NCBI GenBank assembly: GCA_903905455.1
Contig: CAIVGN010000029.1
Span: forward strand, 124,001-188,000
Direction: 5' to 3'
From: an uncultured Archangium sp.
GTDB taxonomy: Bacteria > Myxococcota > Myxococcia > Myxococcales > Myxococcaceae
DNA: 64,000 bases
In this document: positions 19,021 to 27,439 of the stretch, in pieces
Layout of the letters: the number at the start of each line of letters is the position of its first letter
Numbering within the stretch: the stretch's first letter is position 1
Program-made: the position numbers and the translations under genes
Notes under the pieces: generated by a model
Databases searched by the model: none
The model's input: the letters and a program-made list of their open reading frames with translations, nothing else
What the model was told of the DNA's origin: nothing

Positions 19021-21557
19021 GTGTTCTCCGGGACGAAACGTCGAATCTGCATCACGAGCTCCGAGGCGCTCGCCGTACCAGGCGCGAGCTTCTTGTCCTT
19101 CTCGGTCATGAAGTGCTGCTCAATCAAGAACTGCAGCGCATTTTCCAGCGTGGTCTTCGAGAGGGCCTCGCTGGCGGTGATGGTGCCTGCCAGGAAGTCG
19201 GCGCGGCCGGCCTCGAGGGCCCGCTTCAGGAAGTCCTTCTTGTCCAGGCCTTCGGGCTTGAGCTCCTCGGCGGTGCGGGCGGCCAGGAGGTACGCCTCGA
19301 GCGAGTCGCGCAGCAGGTCGGCCAGGAACTGCACCATGGGCCGGGCGTGGGCCTCGGGGGCGATGGTGAGGCCTTCTTCGGTGCGCGAGACGAGGCCCAG
19401 CTTCGAGAGGTGCTCCACGGTCTCGTCGAAGATGTGCTCGAAGGTCTTGCCCACCGGGTAGAGGAACTCGAGCTTGAAGAGGCGCGAGAGGAACAGCGCG
19501 TCGCGCTTCACGGTGGCCCGGTCGTGCGACGGCTCTGCGGCGAGCACCGCGGCGCACACGATGGTGCGGCCGGCGATGAGGTTGAGCAGGGTGTTCTTGT
19601 AGAACGAGAGCTCGGGGCGCCGGTCGTCTTCGACCTGGAAGATGGGTTCGCCGCGGGCCTCGACGCTGCGCACCATGCCTTCGCTGGCGAACATGCGCAT
19701 GGCGTCGCGCATGGCGCCCATCACGGTAGGCGACGACGGGGAGTCCTTGAGCAGGCGGGACAGCGGCGCGCCGAGATCGGTGACCACGCCGCGGAGGAAG
19801 ACGATGCGATCGGTGAGATCGCGGGCGGCGATGCCGCGGCGGCGGTGGGCCAGCAGGGCGGACGCCAGCAGCGCATGCGGCGTGACGGTGGAGACGCGTC
19901 CGATGCCGTACATCACGCGGTGGCCCAGGGCGCGTACCAGGGCCTTCTTCTGCTCGTCGGTGGCCGTCTCGCGGTCGATGCCACGCTCGGCCATCAGCTT
20001 GGCCAGCGACACCGGCTCGTCGAAGGTGAGGTGAATGCGCCCGTAGTTCTTGGTGAGCACCGCCGGGGCCGAGAGCAGGGCCTTGAGATCTTCGGGCTGC
20101 TTCTCCCCACCCTGCAGCTCCTTCTTGTAGCTCGCGCCCTCGACGACCTTCTCGTAGTCGATGGCGATGGGCACGAAGAGCAGGTCGCTGCGCGCGCCTT
20201 CGATCACCGCGTCCACGAGCCAGGTGAAGAGGCCCAGCTTGGGCTGGAGCAGCTTGCCGGTGCGGGAGCGGCCACCCTCGGGGAAGAACTCGTGGTGGAT
20301 GCCGTCGTGCACCAGCTTCTTGAGGTACGCCTTGAAGACGGCCGTGTAGAGCTTGTCGCCCTTGAAGCTGCGGCGCAGGAAGAAGGCGCCCGCGCGGCGC
20401 AGGAAGATGCCCAGGGGGAAGAACGAGAGGTTCGCCCCGGCGGCCACGAGGGGCGCGGTGTACCCCCGCGTCCACATCACGTAGCTCATGATCAGGTAGT
20501 CGAGGTGGCTCTTGTGGCTGGGCGTCAGGACGATGGGCGCGTCCACGGCGGCCTTCATCGCGCGCTCGAGGCCGGCCTCGTCGACCTCGATGCCGTCGTA
20601 GATGCGGTTGAACACCCAGTCGAGGATCGTCGCCGCGCCACCGACCACCGTGGGGCTGTACTTCGCGGCGATGGCGTTGAAGTTCTTGGTGGCCTCGCGG
20701 GTGAGCGACTCGACCGAGCGCTTCTTCTCGGCGGCCACCTCGTGGAGCGCGATCTGGAAGGTCTTGTCGCGCATGGCCTCGTCGATGAGGCGGCCGACTT
20801 CCTTCTTCGGGGGGCCGAAGACCGCGCGGGTCTCGCGGGCGAGGTGGTTGTGCAGCGTGCTGCGGACCTTGCGGGCGATGACCTCGGTGGGCTTGTCGCC
20901 CTCGGTGGCGAGCACCTCGCGCAGGTCGATGGGCGTCCCGACGCGGAGCTGGGCGCGGCGGTAGTTGCGCAGGAAGGTGGCGGCCGAGTGTGCGAAGCCG
21001 GGCGCCTCGGGCGACCCGAAGACGCGGTCGAAGACGCTGGGGGTGACCTTCTGCTGCCACTTTTCCCAGGCCAGCAGCTCGGGCACGAGGAAGATGGGGC
21101 GGTCACTCTTCCGGGCGAGCTCGACCAGCGCGGGGAAGGGGTCTTCTCGGCTCTCGACGCCGCGGGCGGTGTTGAAGCCGCTCTCGCGCATGAAGATGAG
21201 GCCCGAGCCCTGCTGCTGGCGCGCCCAGTCGAAGCGCTCGGCGTGCTCGCCGGACAGGCGGGCCTGGGTGAAGGGCTTGGTGAACCAGCGGCGCAGGTTG
21301 ACCACCGCGCGAATGGGCGGCAGCTGCCGGCGCAACAGGGCCCAGTCGAGGTAGAGGTAGTTGATCCACGCCGTGCTGCGCATGACGTGAACGACGAAGC
21401 CCTTCTCGGAGAGCGCCCTCAGCTCGTCGGTGCCGGCCTGGCCGAAGCGCACGGACTCGAAGTAGCGCTCGGCGAGGATCCGTCCCACGGGGCCGAACTC
21501 TTCCTTGAGCGCGGGATCTCCCTCGATGGGTCTGGCAAGGAGGGCGTCTTCAGGCAC
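19017..21557 (-). CDS. plsB: Glycerol-3-phosphate O-acyltransferase (PlsB type)
   Basis: PlsB acylates sn-glycerol-3-phosphate at position 1 with acyl-CoA or acyl-ACP in the inner membrane, the first step of phospholipid synthesis. The acyltransferase block HKSHLD (His348, Asp353) is followed by AGANLSFFPLG, FFLRRSFKGDKLY and FFPEGGRSRTGKL, matching E. coli PlsB closely in order and spacing. The length is 846, slightly longer than the E. coli protein. The start is GTG. It is 59 bases downstream of the ChaN-like gene and translationally coupled to the PEGA gene. Confidence 0.94.
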   Translation of the reverse strand: MPEDALLARPIEGDPALKEEFGPVGRILAERYFESVRFGQAGTDELRALSEKGFVVHVMRSTAWINYLYLDWALLRRQLPPIRAVVNLRRWFTKPFTQARLSGEHAERFDWARQQQGSGLIFMRESGFNTARGVESREDPFPALVELARKSDRPIFLVPELLAWEKWQQKVTPSVFDRVFGSPEAPGFAHSAATFLRNYRRAQLRVGTPIDLREVLATEGDKPTEVIARKVRSTLHNHLARETRAVFGPPKKEVGRLIDEAMRDKTFQIALHEVAAEKKRSVESLTREATKNFNAIAAKYSPTVVGGAATILDWVFNRIYDGIEVDEAGLERAMKAAVDAPIVLTPSHKSHLDYLIMSYVMWTRGYTAPLVAAGANLSFFPLGIFLRRAGAFFLRRSFKGDKLYTAVFKAYLKKLVHDGIHHEFFPEGGRSRTGKLLQPKLGLFTWLVDAVIEGARSDLLFVPIAIDYEKVVEGASYKKELQGGEKQPEDLKALLSAPAVLTKNYGRIHLTFDEPVSLAKLMAERGIDRETATDEQKKALVRALGHRVMYGIGRVSTVTPHALLASALLAHRRRGIAARDLTDRIVFLRGVVTDLGAPLSRLLKDSPSSPTVMGAMRDAMRMFASEGMVRSVEARGEPIFQVEDDRRPELSFYKNTLLNLIAGRTIVCAAVLAAEPSHDRATVKRDALFLSRLFKLEFLYPVGKTFEHIFDETVEHLSKLGLVSRTEEGLTIAPEAHARPMVQFLADLLRDSLEAYLLAARTAEELKPEGLDKKDFLKRALEAGRADFLAGTITASEALSKTTLENALQFLIEQHFMTEKDKKLAPGTASASELVMQIRRFVPENT

Positions 21558-21616
21558 GGGTCGGTTTCTCCGCTCGAGGGGCTGCGCGAAGTCTGCGCCA
21601 CCATAAGCGAAACTGC

Positions 21617-23221
21617 TCAGCTCGGCCTACGCTCATTTCGCGCCGGGGCGCGTTGGGACCGACGGCCGAAGGGCTCGAGCTGGCGGGTCAGGGCGGCGAA
21701 GGCCACGGCGGGCTCGGGGAAGGGGTCGCGGAAGAGGGCGCGCACGTCGGCCCGGGAGATGGTGCCCCGGGCGAAGGCCTGGGCCAGGGCGTCACCGAGC
21801 AGGTAGCCCAGGGCGTGGCTGATGCCCTGGAAGAGGTCGTCGCTGCCCTGGGGCACCAGCTTCTGGGCGGCGTTCACGTCGTCGCGCAGGGCCGCGGAGA
21901 GGGCGAGGGTGAAGGCGGCCACGCGCTTGAGCTCGGCGCGCCCGTGCTGGAAATGCCAGGTCCATTCATCCAGGGTGGTGCAGCGGCGCTTGGGGTTGAC
22001 GAGGCGGCTGCCGAAGAAGCCGATCGCCTCCTCGAGGCAGCGGGCCCAGAAGGCGTCCTGGCGGGATCGCTCGCGCTCCATGGCGTCACCCACGCAGACG
22101 TGGCGCACGAAGTGGGCGGCCTCTTCGGCGGCGTGGTTGAGGGACATCGAGGCGAGCCACACGGCCCGGGCCCGGGGGATCCACGCGCTCTCGAGCGACA
22201 GCACGTGGCGCTCGAGGTGCTTGAGCTCGCGGGGCGTGAAGCGCGCGCGGCGGCTGAGCTGCTCGACGACGTTGAAGTCGGCGGGCGAGAGCACCAGCAC
22301 GTCGTCGACGGCGTGGCCGACCTTGAGCCCGGTGAAGCGCCCGATGTCCTTCGCGAGGTGGCGAAAGGTGAGGGCGATGCCCGTCTCGTCGAGGGGCGCG
22401 TCGCCGGCCTCGGCTTCGACGTAGTCGAGGAAGCTGCGCTGGCTGACCACCGGCGAGGTGTTCACCAGGCACAGCTCGCGATCGGAGATCTCCACCGCGC
22501 GGGTGGTCTCGACCTCGCCGCGGCGCGCCAGCGACCAGTAGACCCCTTCGGCGTTCTGGTAGACGACGAGCGAGCTGCGCTCGGTGGTGCCCAGCTGCGC
22601 CTCGACCTGCTTCGGCAGGTGCATGGGAGCGACGTGGAACTGCCCCATCAACACCAGCACCAGCGGGCGGTCGTCGGCCTCCAGGGCCCGGGCGATGGGC
22701 CTGGCGGCGCCCACGTCACGCAGCTCGAGAGAGCGGGGCCCCGGCGCGCGGCGATCGATGCCGATCACCTCGAGCTGCTTCTTGCGCGCCAGCTCGAGGA
22801 TGGGGGCGAAGCCGGGCCAGATGTCGAAGGGCCCGCGGTAGGGGTGGCCCATCTTCGAGAGGAAGCGCTTTTCGCCCAGCTTCCCCGCGAGGAACGCGTC
22901 GAGGGTGGCCTGGTGGCGCGACTCGACGAACTCCAGGGCCAACACGAGGCGGCGGCCGGTCTTCAGCGCGCTCTTCACCAGCGCCAGGTAGGCCTGCTGG
23001 GCCATGCGCAGCGTGTGGTAGTCGCCCACGTACACCACGTCGGCCTTCGCGATGCGCTCGTCGACCTCGGCCAGGGTGAGGGCCTTGCGGTAGCGCTTCG
23101 TGGCCTGCTCGTAGCGGCGCTGGTAGGCGCGAAAGCGGCTCGACGCGGACTGCACCTGCTGCGCGATCTGCTTCGCCTGGTGTTGAAACAGCGACCGCTG
23201 CAGCGACAACGACGAGCGCAT
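21617..23221 (-). CDS. ChaN/Tiki-superfamily protein (haem-binding uptake-like)
   Basis: Residues about 55-290 resemble ChaN (DUF399): VVYVGDYHTLRMAQQAYLAL corresponds to the conserved VxxxGExHxxxxxH region, and LVLALEFVESRHQATLDAFL and LVLMGQFHVAPMHLP to later conserved blocks. The N-terminal 50 residues are a basic coiled coil, without an evident signal peptide. The C-terminal 240 residues are helical and unrecognised. ChaN proteins bind haem, whereas Tiki relatives are metalloproteases; the key second histidine of the first motif is not clear here. The gene is divergent from the TonB-dependent receptor (87 bases between starts), which might suggest haem or iron, but that is speculative. 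Confidence 0.7.
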   Translation of the reverse strand: MRSSLSLQRSLFQHQAKQIAQQVQSASSRFRAYQRRYEQATKRYRKALTLAEVDERIAKADVVYVGDYHTLRMAQQAYLALVKSALKTGRRLVLALEFVESRHQATLDAFLAGKLGEKRFLSKMGHPYRGPFDIWPGFAPILELARKKQLEVIGIDRRAPGPRSLELRDVGAARPIARALEADDRPLVLVLMGQFHVAPMHLPKQVEAQLGTTERSSLVVYQNAEGVYWSLARRGEVETTRAVEISDRELCLVNTSPVVSQRSFLDYVEAEAGDAPLDETGIALTFRHLAKDIGRFTGLKVGHAVDDVLVLSPADFNVVEQLSRRARFTPRELKHLERHVLSLESAWIPRARAVWLASMSLNHAAEEAAHFVRHVCVGDAMERERSRQDAFWARCLEEAIGFFGSRLVNPKRRCTTLDEWTWHFQHGRAELKRVAAFTLALSAALRDDVNAAQKLVPQGSDDLFQGISHALGYLLGDALAQAFARGTISRADVRALFRDPFPEPAVAFAALTRQLEPFGRRSQRAPARNERRPS

Positions 23222-23308
23222 GGGCAGGCCGACCGTCCCACGGAGGTTTCAACCCCGCAAATTTCCACCCTTGCGTTGGAGGGGGGCACCGCACAGCATC
23301 CCCCCCGC

Positions 23309-26014
23309 GTGCGCTCGCTCCTTCTCGTGGTCCTCGCGTCGACAGCCTTCGCCCAGTCGCGCGCCACCTTCGTTCACACCTCCCCCACCGAGGCTCCGTT
23401 GAGCCAGTCGCTGGTGATCGAGGGCTCGCTTGCGGGCGGTACCTTCTCGAAGGTCTACGTGCGCGTGCGCAGCGCGGGCGGCGACTACGAGGACTACCAG
23501 CTCGAGCTCCAGTACGGAGATCTCTACCGGGGCAGCATTCCCGCCGCGCGCATGGTGCCTCCCGGCATCGAGTACTACATCGAGGGCGCGGGCCCGGACC
23601 GGGTGGCGATCTTCGCCTCGTCGTCGCGGCCGGTGCGGGTGACCGTCGTAGGCGACACCTCGCCCGAGCCCTTCACCGTGGACGCGCCGGCGGCCAAGCC
23701 GAAGTGCAAGAAGGGGAAGAAGTGCAAGGACGAGCCGGCCCCCGCTCCCGACCCGAAAGCGAAGGAGAAGCCGGTCGAGTGGGCCGACGCGCCTGAGAAG
23801 ACCGAGGCGCCGCCTCCGCCGCGCAAGGACCCGCCGCCCCCGGTGAAGAAGGAGCCTGCTCCCGCGAAGAAGGCGCAGAGCGTCGAGGCCGACAGCGAGA
23901 AGCCCCCGCTGACGCGCAAGCAGGCCGAGTTGGAAGAGGAGCTGACGCTGTACGGCGCGGAGGCCACCAGCGGGGTCGCCCAGCGCATCGACGAGAGCGC
24001 GCGGGTGGTGCCGCAGATGCCCACGGTGCTCAACGCACTGCAGCTCAAGCAACTGGGCGTGCGCTACGTCTACGAGGCCCTGGACCTGGTGCCCGGCCTG
24101 AGCGTGAGCCGCGACGTGCAGGGTTTCTACCGGGTGGCGATGCGCGGGCTGCGCAGTGAGCCCGAGGTGTTGATCACCCTCAATGGCCAGCGCCTCAACA
24201 ACTTCTACGACGGCAAGTCGCTGGCGAACCTGCCCATCGACAACCTCGAGCGCATCGAGGTCTACCGCGGGCCGGCCTCGGCTGACGTGGGCCTGGGCAA
24301 CGTCACGGGGCTCATCAACCTCGTCACCCGGCGCGACGCGGGCGTGCGCGTGTCGGGCTCGGCGGGCCTGTGGGAGATCTTCGACGGCCACCTCAACGCG
24401 GCCGGCACCTTCGGCGCGGTGACGCTGTTCACCGACGTCGACGTGGCCAGCCAGTACGGGGTGCGCCGGCCGGTGGCCCGCGACGGGCTCGATGGCACGG
24501 TGGTGACGCGCTCGAAGATCACCAACGACAAGCGGTTCCTGGTCAACGCGGGCGCGGGGGCGTCCATCGCCACCGACGCGGCGGGGACCTTCGATGCGCA
24601 GGCCCGCTTCATGTACGAGACGCGCGCAGCGCTGATCGGCCTCTTCGACGTGGTGGGGCCCGACTCGAAGCTCGACTGGACCACGGTGCAGGCCCAGGCC
24701 GGCTGGAGGCTCCCCCTCGCCGACGGTGGGGCGATCGAGGTGCGGGCCTGGTTCGACCAGCAGAACACCAAGCGCCTCTTCCAGCTCGCCCCTGACGGCT
24801 GGCAGATCCGCCCCAACGACCCCACGACGCTGTTCCCCGACGGGGTGCTCGAGCAGTCGGCGATCGGCGTGCGCGGCTTCGGCGTGACGGGCAAGGGCGA
24901 GTTCGTGTTGCCCCTCAAGAACCGGCTCGTGGCGGGCGTGTCGGTCGAGCAGCAGTCCCTGTTCCTCGCCGAGGTGCTCGCCAACTCCACCCCGGTGACC
25001 AACGTGAACGCGGGCGATCTGAAGCGGCCCGATGGCCTGCGGCTGCCGGTGGAAGACGGCAAGGGCGGCCGGGGCCCCGCGGCCGATCGCCTCAGCCTCG
25101 GCGTCTTCCTCTACGACACGTGGACCCCGGTGGACGTGGTGAGCGTGCAGGCCGGGCTGCGCTTCGATCTCACCCAGTTGCCGACGGCCGACGCCACCGG
25201 CGCATGGACGGGCGCGGCGATGACGCCCTCGGTCGGGCCGCGCCTGGGCCTGACGGTCACCCCGGTGCGCTCGCTGGTGCTGCGCGGTCACTACGGCCGG
25301 TCGTTCCGCACGCCGACGCCGCAGGAGTACGCGGAGGTGGTGCCCAACAACGACTTCAACCAGGGCCGCTTCGTGGGCAACCCCCAGCTCCAGGGCGCGT
25401 ACATCGACGCGGTCGAGGCGGGCGCGGAGTACCTGCAGGGCGTAGGTGAAGGGAAGCTGCGGCTCAAGGCCAACGCCTTCTTCGAGCGCATCACCAACGC
25501 CGTGGTGCAGGTCGACACCTCGGGCAACCTCGTGCCCTACGTGAACCGGGTGCTGGGCGTGCAGGCGGTGGGCGTCGAAGGGGAAGCGCGGCTCGAGCTG
25601 ACCTCGCGCCTCGCCGTGTGGGTCAACGCCTCGTGGGTGCGCGCCGAGGATCTCACCGCGCCGACGCAGAGCCGGATCCTCACCGACGTCCCGCAGATCC
25701 GCTTCAACGGCGGGCTCAGCGTGCCCATCGGCCGGTGGCTCAACGTCGATCTCGTGGGGCGCTTTGCTTCGGAGCGGCGCAACAACTCGCGCTCGGTGCT
25801 CGAGCTCATTCGCCGCTACACGCTGCCGGGCAACGCCACGGTGTCCGCGCAGCTGCGCACCGAGCCGCTGTTCGATCACCTCGAGCTGATGCTGCTGGGC
25901 CAGAACGTCTTCAACTACGAGTACGCCGACGACGCGATCAGGCCCGACCGGGTGACCGGTGGCGTGCCCCGCGAGACGTGGATGGCGTTCTTCCAGGCCA
26001 AGGTGGGGTTCTAA
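23309..26014 (+). CDS. TonB-dependent outer-membrane receptor with N-terminal periplasmic extension
   Basis: GTG start and signal peptide VRSLLLVVLASTAFA. Residues 20-115 form a beta-sandwich-like domain (GGDYEDYQLELQYGDLYRG, IPAARMVPPGIEYYIEG), and 128-205 a Lys/Pro-rich linker with two cysteines (KCKKGKKCK). About 230-345 is a plug domain (PGLSVSRDVQGFYRVAMRGL, ITLNGQRLNNFYDG, IERIEVYRGPASADVGLGNV-like order). The remainder is a barrel ending in the usual aromatic residue, ...FQAKVGF. The extension of about 220 residues before the plug is not the STN signalling domain. The substrate is unknown. It is 3 bases upstream of the 5'-nucleotidase C-domain lipoprotein, suggesting a joint uptake role. 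Confidence 0.88.
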   Translation: MRSLLLVVLASTAFAQSRATFVHTSPTEAPLSQSLVIEGSLAGGTFSKVYVRVRSAGGDYEDYQLELQYGDLYRGSIPAARMVPPGIEYYIEGAGPDRVAIFASSSRPVRVTVVGDTSPEPFTVDAPAAKPKCKKGKKCKDEPAPAPDPKAKEKPVEWADAPEKTEAPPPPRKDPPPPVKKEPAPAKKAQSVEADSEKPPLTRKQAELEEELTLYGAEATSGVAQRIDESARVVPQMPTVLNALQLKQLGVRYVYEALDLVPGLSVSRDVQGFYRVAMRGLRSEPEVLITLNGQRLNNFYDGKSLANLPIDNLERIEVYRGPASADVGLGNVTGLINLVTRRDAGVRVSGSAGLWEIFDGHLNAAGTFGAVTLFTDVDVASQYGVRRPVARDGLDGTVVTRSKITNDKRFLVNAGAGASIATDAAGTFDAQARFMYETRAALIGLFDVVGPDSKLDWTTVQAQAGWRLPLADGGAIEVRAWFDQQNTKRLFQLAPDGWQIRPNDPTTLFPDGVLEQSAIGVRGFGVTGKGEFVLPLKNRLVAGVSVEQQSLFLAEVLANSTPVTNVNAGDLKRPDGLRLPVEDGKGGRGPAADRLSLGVFLYDTWTPVDVVSVQAGLRFDLTQLPTADATGAWTGAAMTPSVGPRLGLTVTPVRSLVLRGHYGRSFRTPTPQEYAEVVPNNDFNQGRFVGNPQLQGAYIDAVEAGAEYLQGVGEGKLRLKANAFFERITNAVVQVDTSGNLVPYVNRVLGVQAVGVEGEARLELTSRLAVWVNASWVRAEDLTAPTQSRILTDVPQIRFNGGLSVPIGRWLNVDLVGRFASERRNNSRSVLELIRRYTLPGNATVSAQLRTEPLFDHLELMLLGQNVFNYEYADDAIRPDRVTGGVPRETWMAFFQAKVGF

Positions 26015-26017
26015 AGC

Positions 26018-26848
26018 ATGCGCTCACTCCTGCTCGCGGCCTGCGTGGCCTTCGGCGCCGGCTGCCTCGCCTACAACGATCAGTGCCAGCCGCTGGTCGA
26101 GAACCCCAACGAGCGCGTGGCCTTCATCGCCAAGGGCACCGAGGTGTTCCTGGACCGGCCCAACGCGCGCCACGGCAACAACGCCATCGGCCAGCAGGCC
26201 GCCGACGCCTTCGCCTGGGTCTTCGCCTCGACCGATCGCCCGGTGGACTTCGCGGTGGTCAACGGCGGCTCGATTCGCGCGGAGGGGCTGTGCGTGACCC
26301 GCAACATCCTCAAGGAAGGCCCGCTGTCCAACGGCGTGCTCCACGAGATCATGCTCTTCGAGAACCCGGTGCAGGCGGTGGACCTGTCCGAGAAGGAGGT
26401 CGTGGACCTCTTCGAGCACTCCGTCGAGCGGCTCTACGCCACGCCGGCGGCGATCGCTTCGCCCGCGGGCACCTTCCTGCAGGTCTCGAAGGAGGTCTCG
26501 ATGACGGTAGACTGCTCGCGTCCGGCGCTGGATCGGGTCACCTCGTTGAAGATCAACGGCCAGGCGCTGGCGAAGCCGGGGCGGGCGATCGAGCTCAAGA
26601 AGTACCGCATGGCGAGCTCGAGCTTCATCATCTCCGGTGGCGACGGCTACACGATGCTGGTGGGCAAGGGCACCGACCCCTCGCGCAACCCGTCGAACGC
26701 CCAGCGCGCCGGGGGCATCGACTCGAACATCGCCGCCGCGTACCTCAAGCAGGGCGAGTTCAACGTGACCGTGGAAGCGGGCTTCAAGGTCGAGCCTTCG
26801 CGCGTGGTCTTCGTGAACTGCGCGCAGCCCACGCGCCCCTCGAACTGA
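26018..26848 (+). CDS. Lipoprotein consisting of a lone 5'-nucleotidase C-terminal domain
   Basis: Signal MRSLLLAACVAFGAGC with lipobox Cys16. The mature 260 residues match only the C-terminal substrate-specificity domain of UshA-type 5'-nucleotidases: NNAIGQQAADAF, FAVVNGGSIRAEG, LPF-like LFENPVQAVDL, GTFLQVSKEVSMTVDCS and GGDGYTML. The N-terminal metallophosphatase domain with its di-metal site is absent, so catalysis is not expected; binding of nucleotides or related ligands is more likely. It is coupled to the receptor gene (3-base gap). Confidence 0.8.
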   Translation: MRSLLLAACVAFGAGCLAYNDQCQPLVENPNERVAFIAKGTEVFLDRPNARHGNNAIGQQAADAFAWVFASTDRPVDFAVVNGGSIRAEGLCVTRNILKEGPLSNGVLHEIMLFENPVQAVDLSEKEVVDLFEHSVERLYATPAAIASPAGTFLQVSKEVSMTVDCSRPALDRVTSLKINGQALAKPGRAIELKKYRMASSSFIISGGDGYTMLVGKGTDPSRNPSNAQRAGGIDSNIAAAYLKQGEFNVTVEAGFKVEPSRVVFVNCAQPTRPSN

Positions 26849-26863
26849 GGCGGCGGCCCGCAA

Positions 26864-26902
26864 CGAAAAACCTCCGCGCGCCTCGATGAGGCCCACGGAG
26901 GT
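26864..26902 (-). terminator. Intrinsic terminator of the tandem RHH genes (possibly bidirectional)
   Basis: ACCTCCG and CGGAGGT (7 bp) enclose GCCTC-GAT-GAGGC (5 bp) in a strong extended hairpin at 26870-26902. Read on the minus strand it is followed by TTTTTCGTT, giving an intrinsic terminator 22 bases after the last RHH gene; the same structure could also stop reading from the + strand lipoprotein gene. Confidence 0.85.
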
Positions 26903-26924
26903 CTTCGACCCTCGCTGCTGGGAT

Positions 26925-27119
26925 TCAGCCCTGCGAGAGGGTGTCGTTCAGCACGTCGTTGGGCGAGGGCATGCGCTTGAGATCAGCGCGCGCCACCTTC
27001 CACGCCTGCTGCACGATCCACGACAGCGACCGATCCTGGCGATCTGACTCATGCTCGATTTCCTTGAGCATCTCCTCAGGGAAATAGAGCGACTGCTTGC
27101 GGTGATCGGTCGTCGACAT
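26925..27119 (-). CDS. Small ribbon-helix-helix-like protein (second of tandem pair)
   Basis: A 64-residue protein sharing nearly the same core as its upstream neighbour: KRKQSLYFPEEMLKEI-like, here HRKQSLYFPEEMLKEIEHES, then DRQDRSLSWIVQQAWKVAR. A beta-strand (QSLYF) followed by two helices fits a MetJ/Arc-type RHH fold, a dimeric DNA-binding module. It overlaps the upstream paralog by 1 base (TGATG). It resembles the small myxobacterial putative regulators grouped as TIGR04563, recalled rather than searched. Its target is unknown. Confidence 0.75.
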   Translation of the reverse strand: MSTTDHRKQSLYFPEEMLKEIEHESDRQDRSLSWIVQQAWKVARADLKRMPSPNDVLNDTLSQG

Positions 27120-27322
27120 CAGCGATCGCCCTCACGGGGATCCGGTGCGCCAGCGACGTCGTTGACTGCGGGGAAGGACTTGATGCGCTCGCGGGCGATC
27201 TTCCACGCCTGCTGAACAACCCAGGACAAGGAGCGATCCTGGCGGTTCGCCTCTTCCTGAATCTCCTTGAGCATCTCCTCGGGGAAGTAGAGCGACTGCT
27301 TGCGCTTGTCGGTGCCGGACAT
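27119..27322 (-). CDS. Small ribbon-helix-helix-like protein (first of tandem pair)
   Basis: A 67-residue protein, MSGTDKRKQSLYFPEEMLKE... with the RHH-like core at residues 6-46. The ATG at 27322 is chosen because the upstream in-frame leader (to 27397) would lie over the promoter. The tail (SFPAVNDVAGAPDPREGDR) differs from the sister protein's, while the core is over 70% identical by eye, indicating local duplication. It may form hetero- or homodimers with the second protein. Function is a hypothesis from the fold. Confidence 0.75.
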   Translation of the reverse strand: MSGTDKRKQSLYFPEEMLKEIQEEANRQDRSLSWVVQQAWKIARERIKSFPAVNDVAGAPDPREGDR

Positions 27323-27364
27323 GGGGGACGTCTCCGCTGTGGGAAAGGGAAGGAAACCAGTGGT

Positions 27365-27393
27365 GTTATCCGACACTTGGCCCCTCGAATCAA
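27365..27393 (-). promoter_or_regulatory. Candidate sigma-70 promoter of the RHH pair
   Basis: On the minus strand TTGATT (27388-27393), a 17-base spacer and GATAAC (27365-27370) each match the consensus at 4 of 6 positions. The -10 box is about 43 bases upstream of ATG 27322. The region also holds GGCCCC...GGGGCC arms that could end the upstream membrane-protein transcript. Confidence 0.5.
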
Positions 27394-27439
27394 CCATTTC
27401 GGGGCCGGGCGTCGCTGGAGAGTTACAACCGCGCGAAAC

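Noticed and set aside
21653-23308. Apparent 550-codon extension of the TonB-dependent receptor
   Set aside because: The upstream part is antisense to the ChaN-like gene; the signal peptide begins at GTG 23309.
26018-26848. Calling the lipoprotein an active 5'-nucleotidase
   Set aside because: The metal-binding N-terminal domain is absent.
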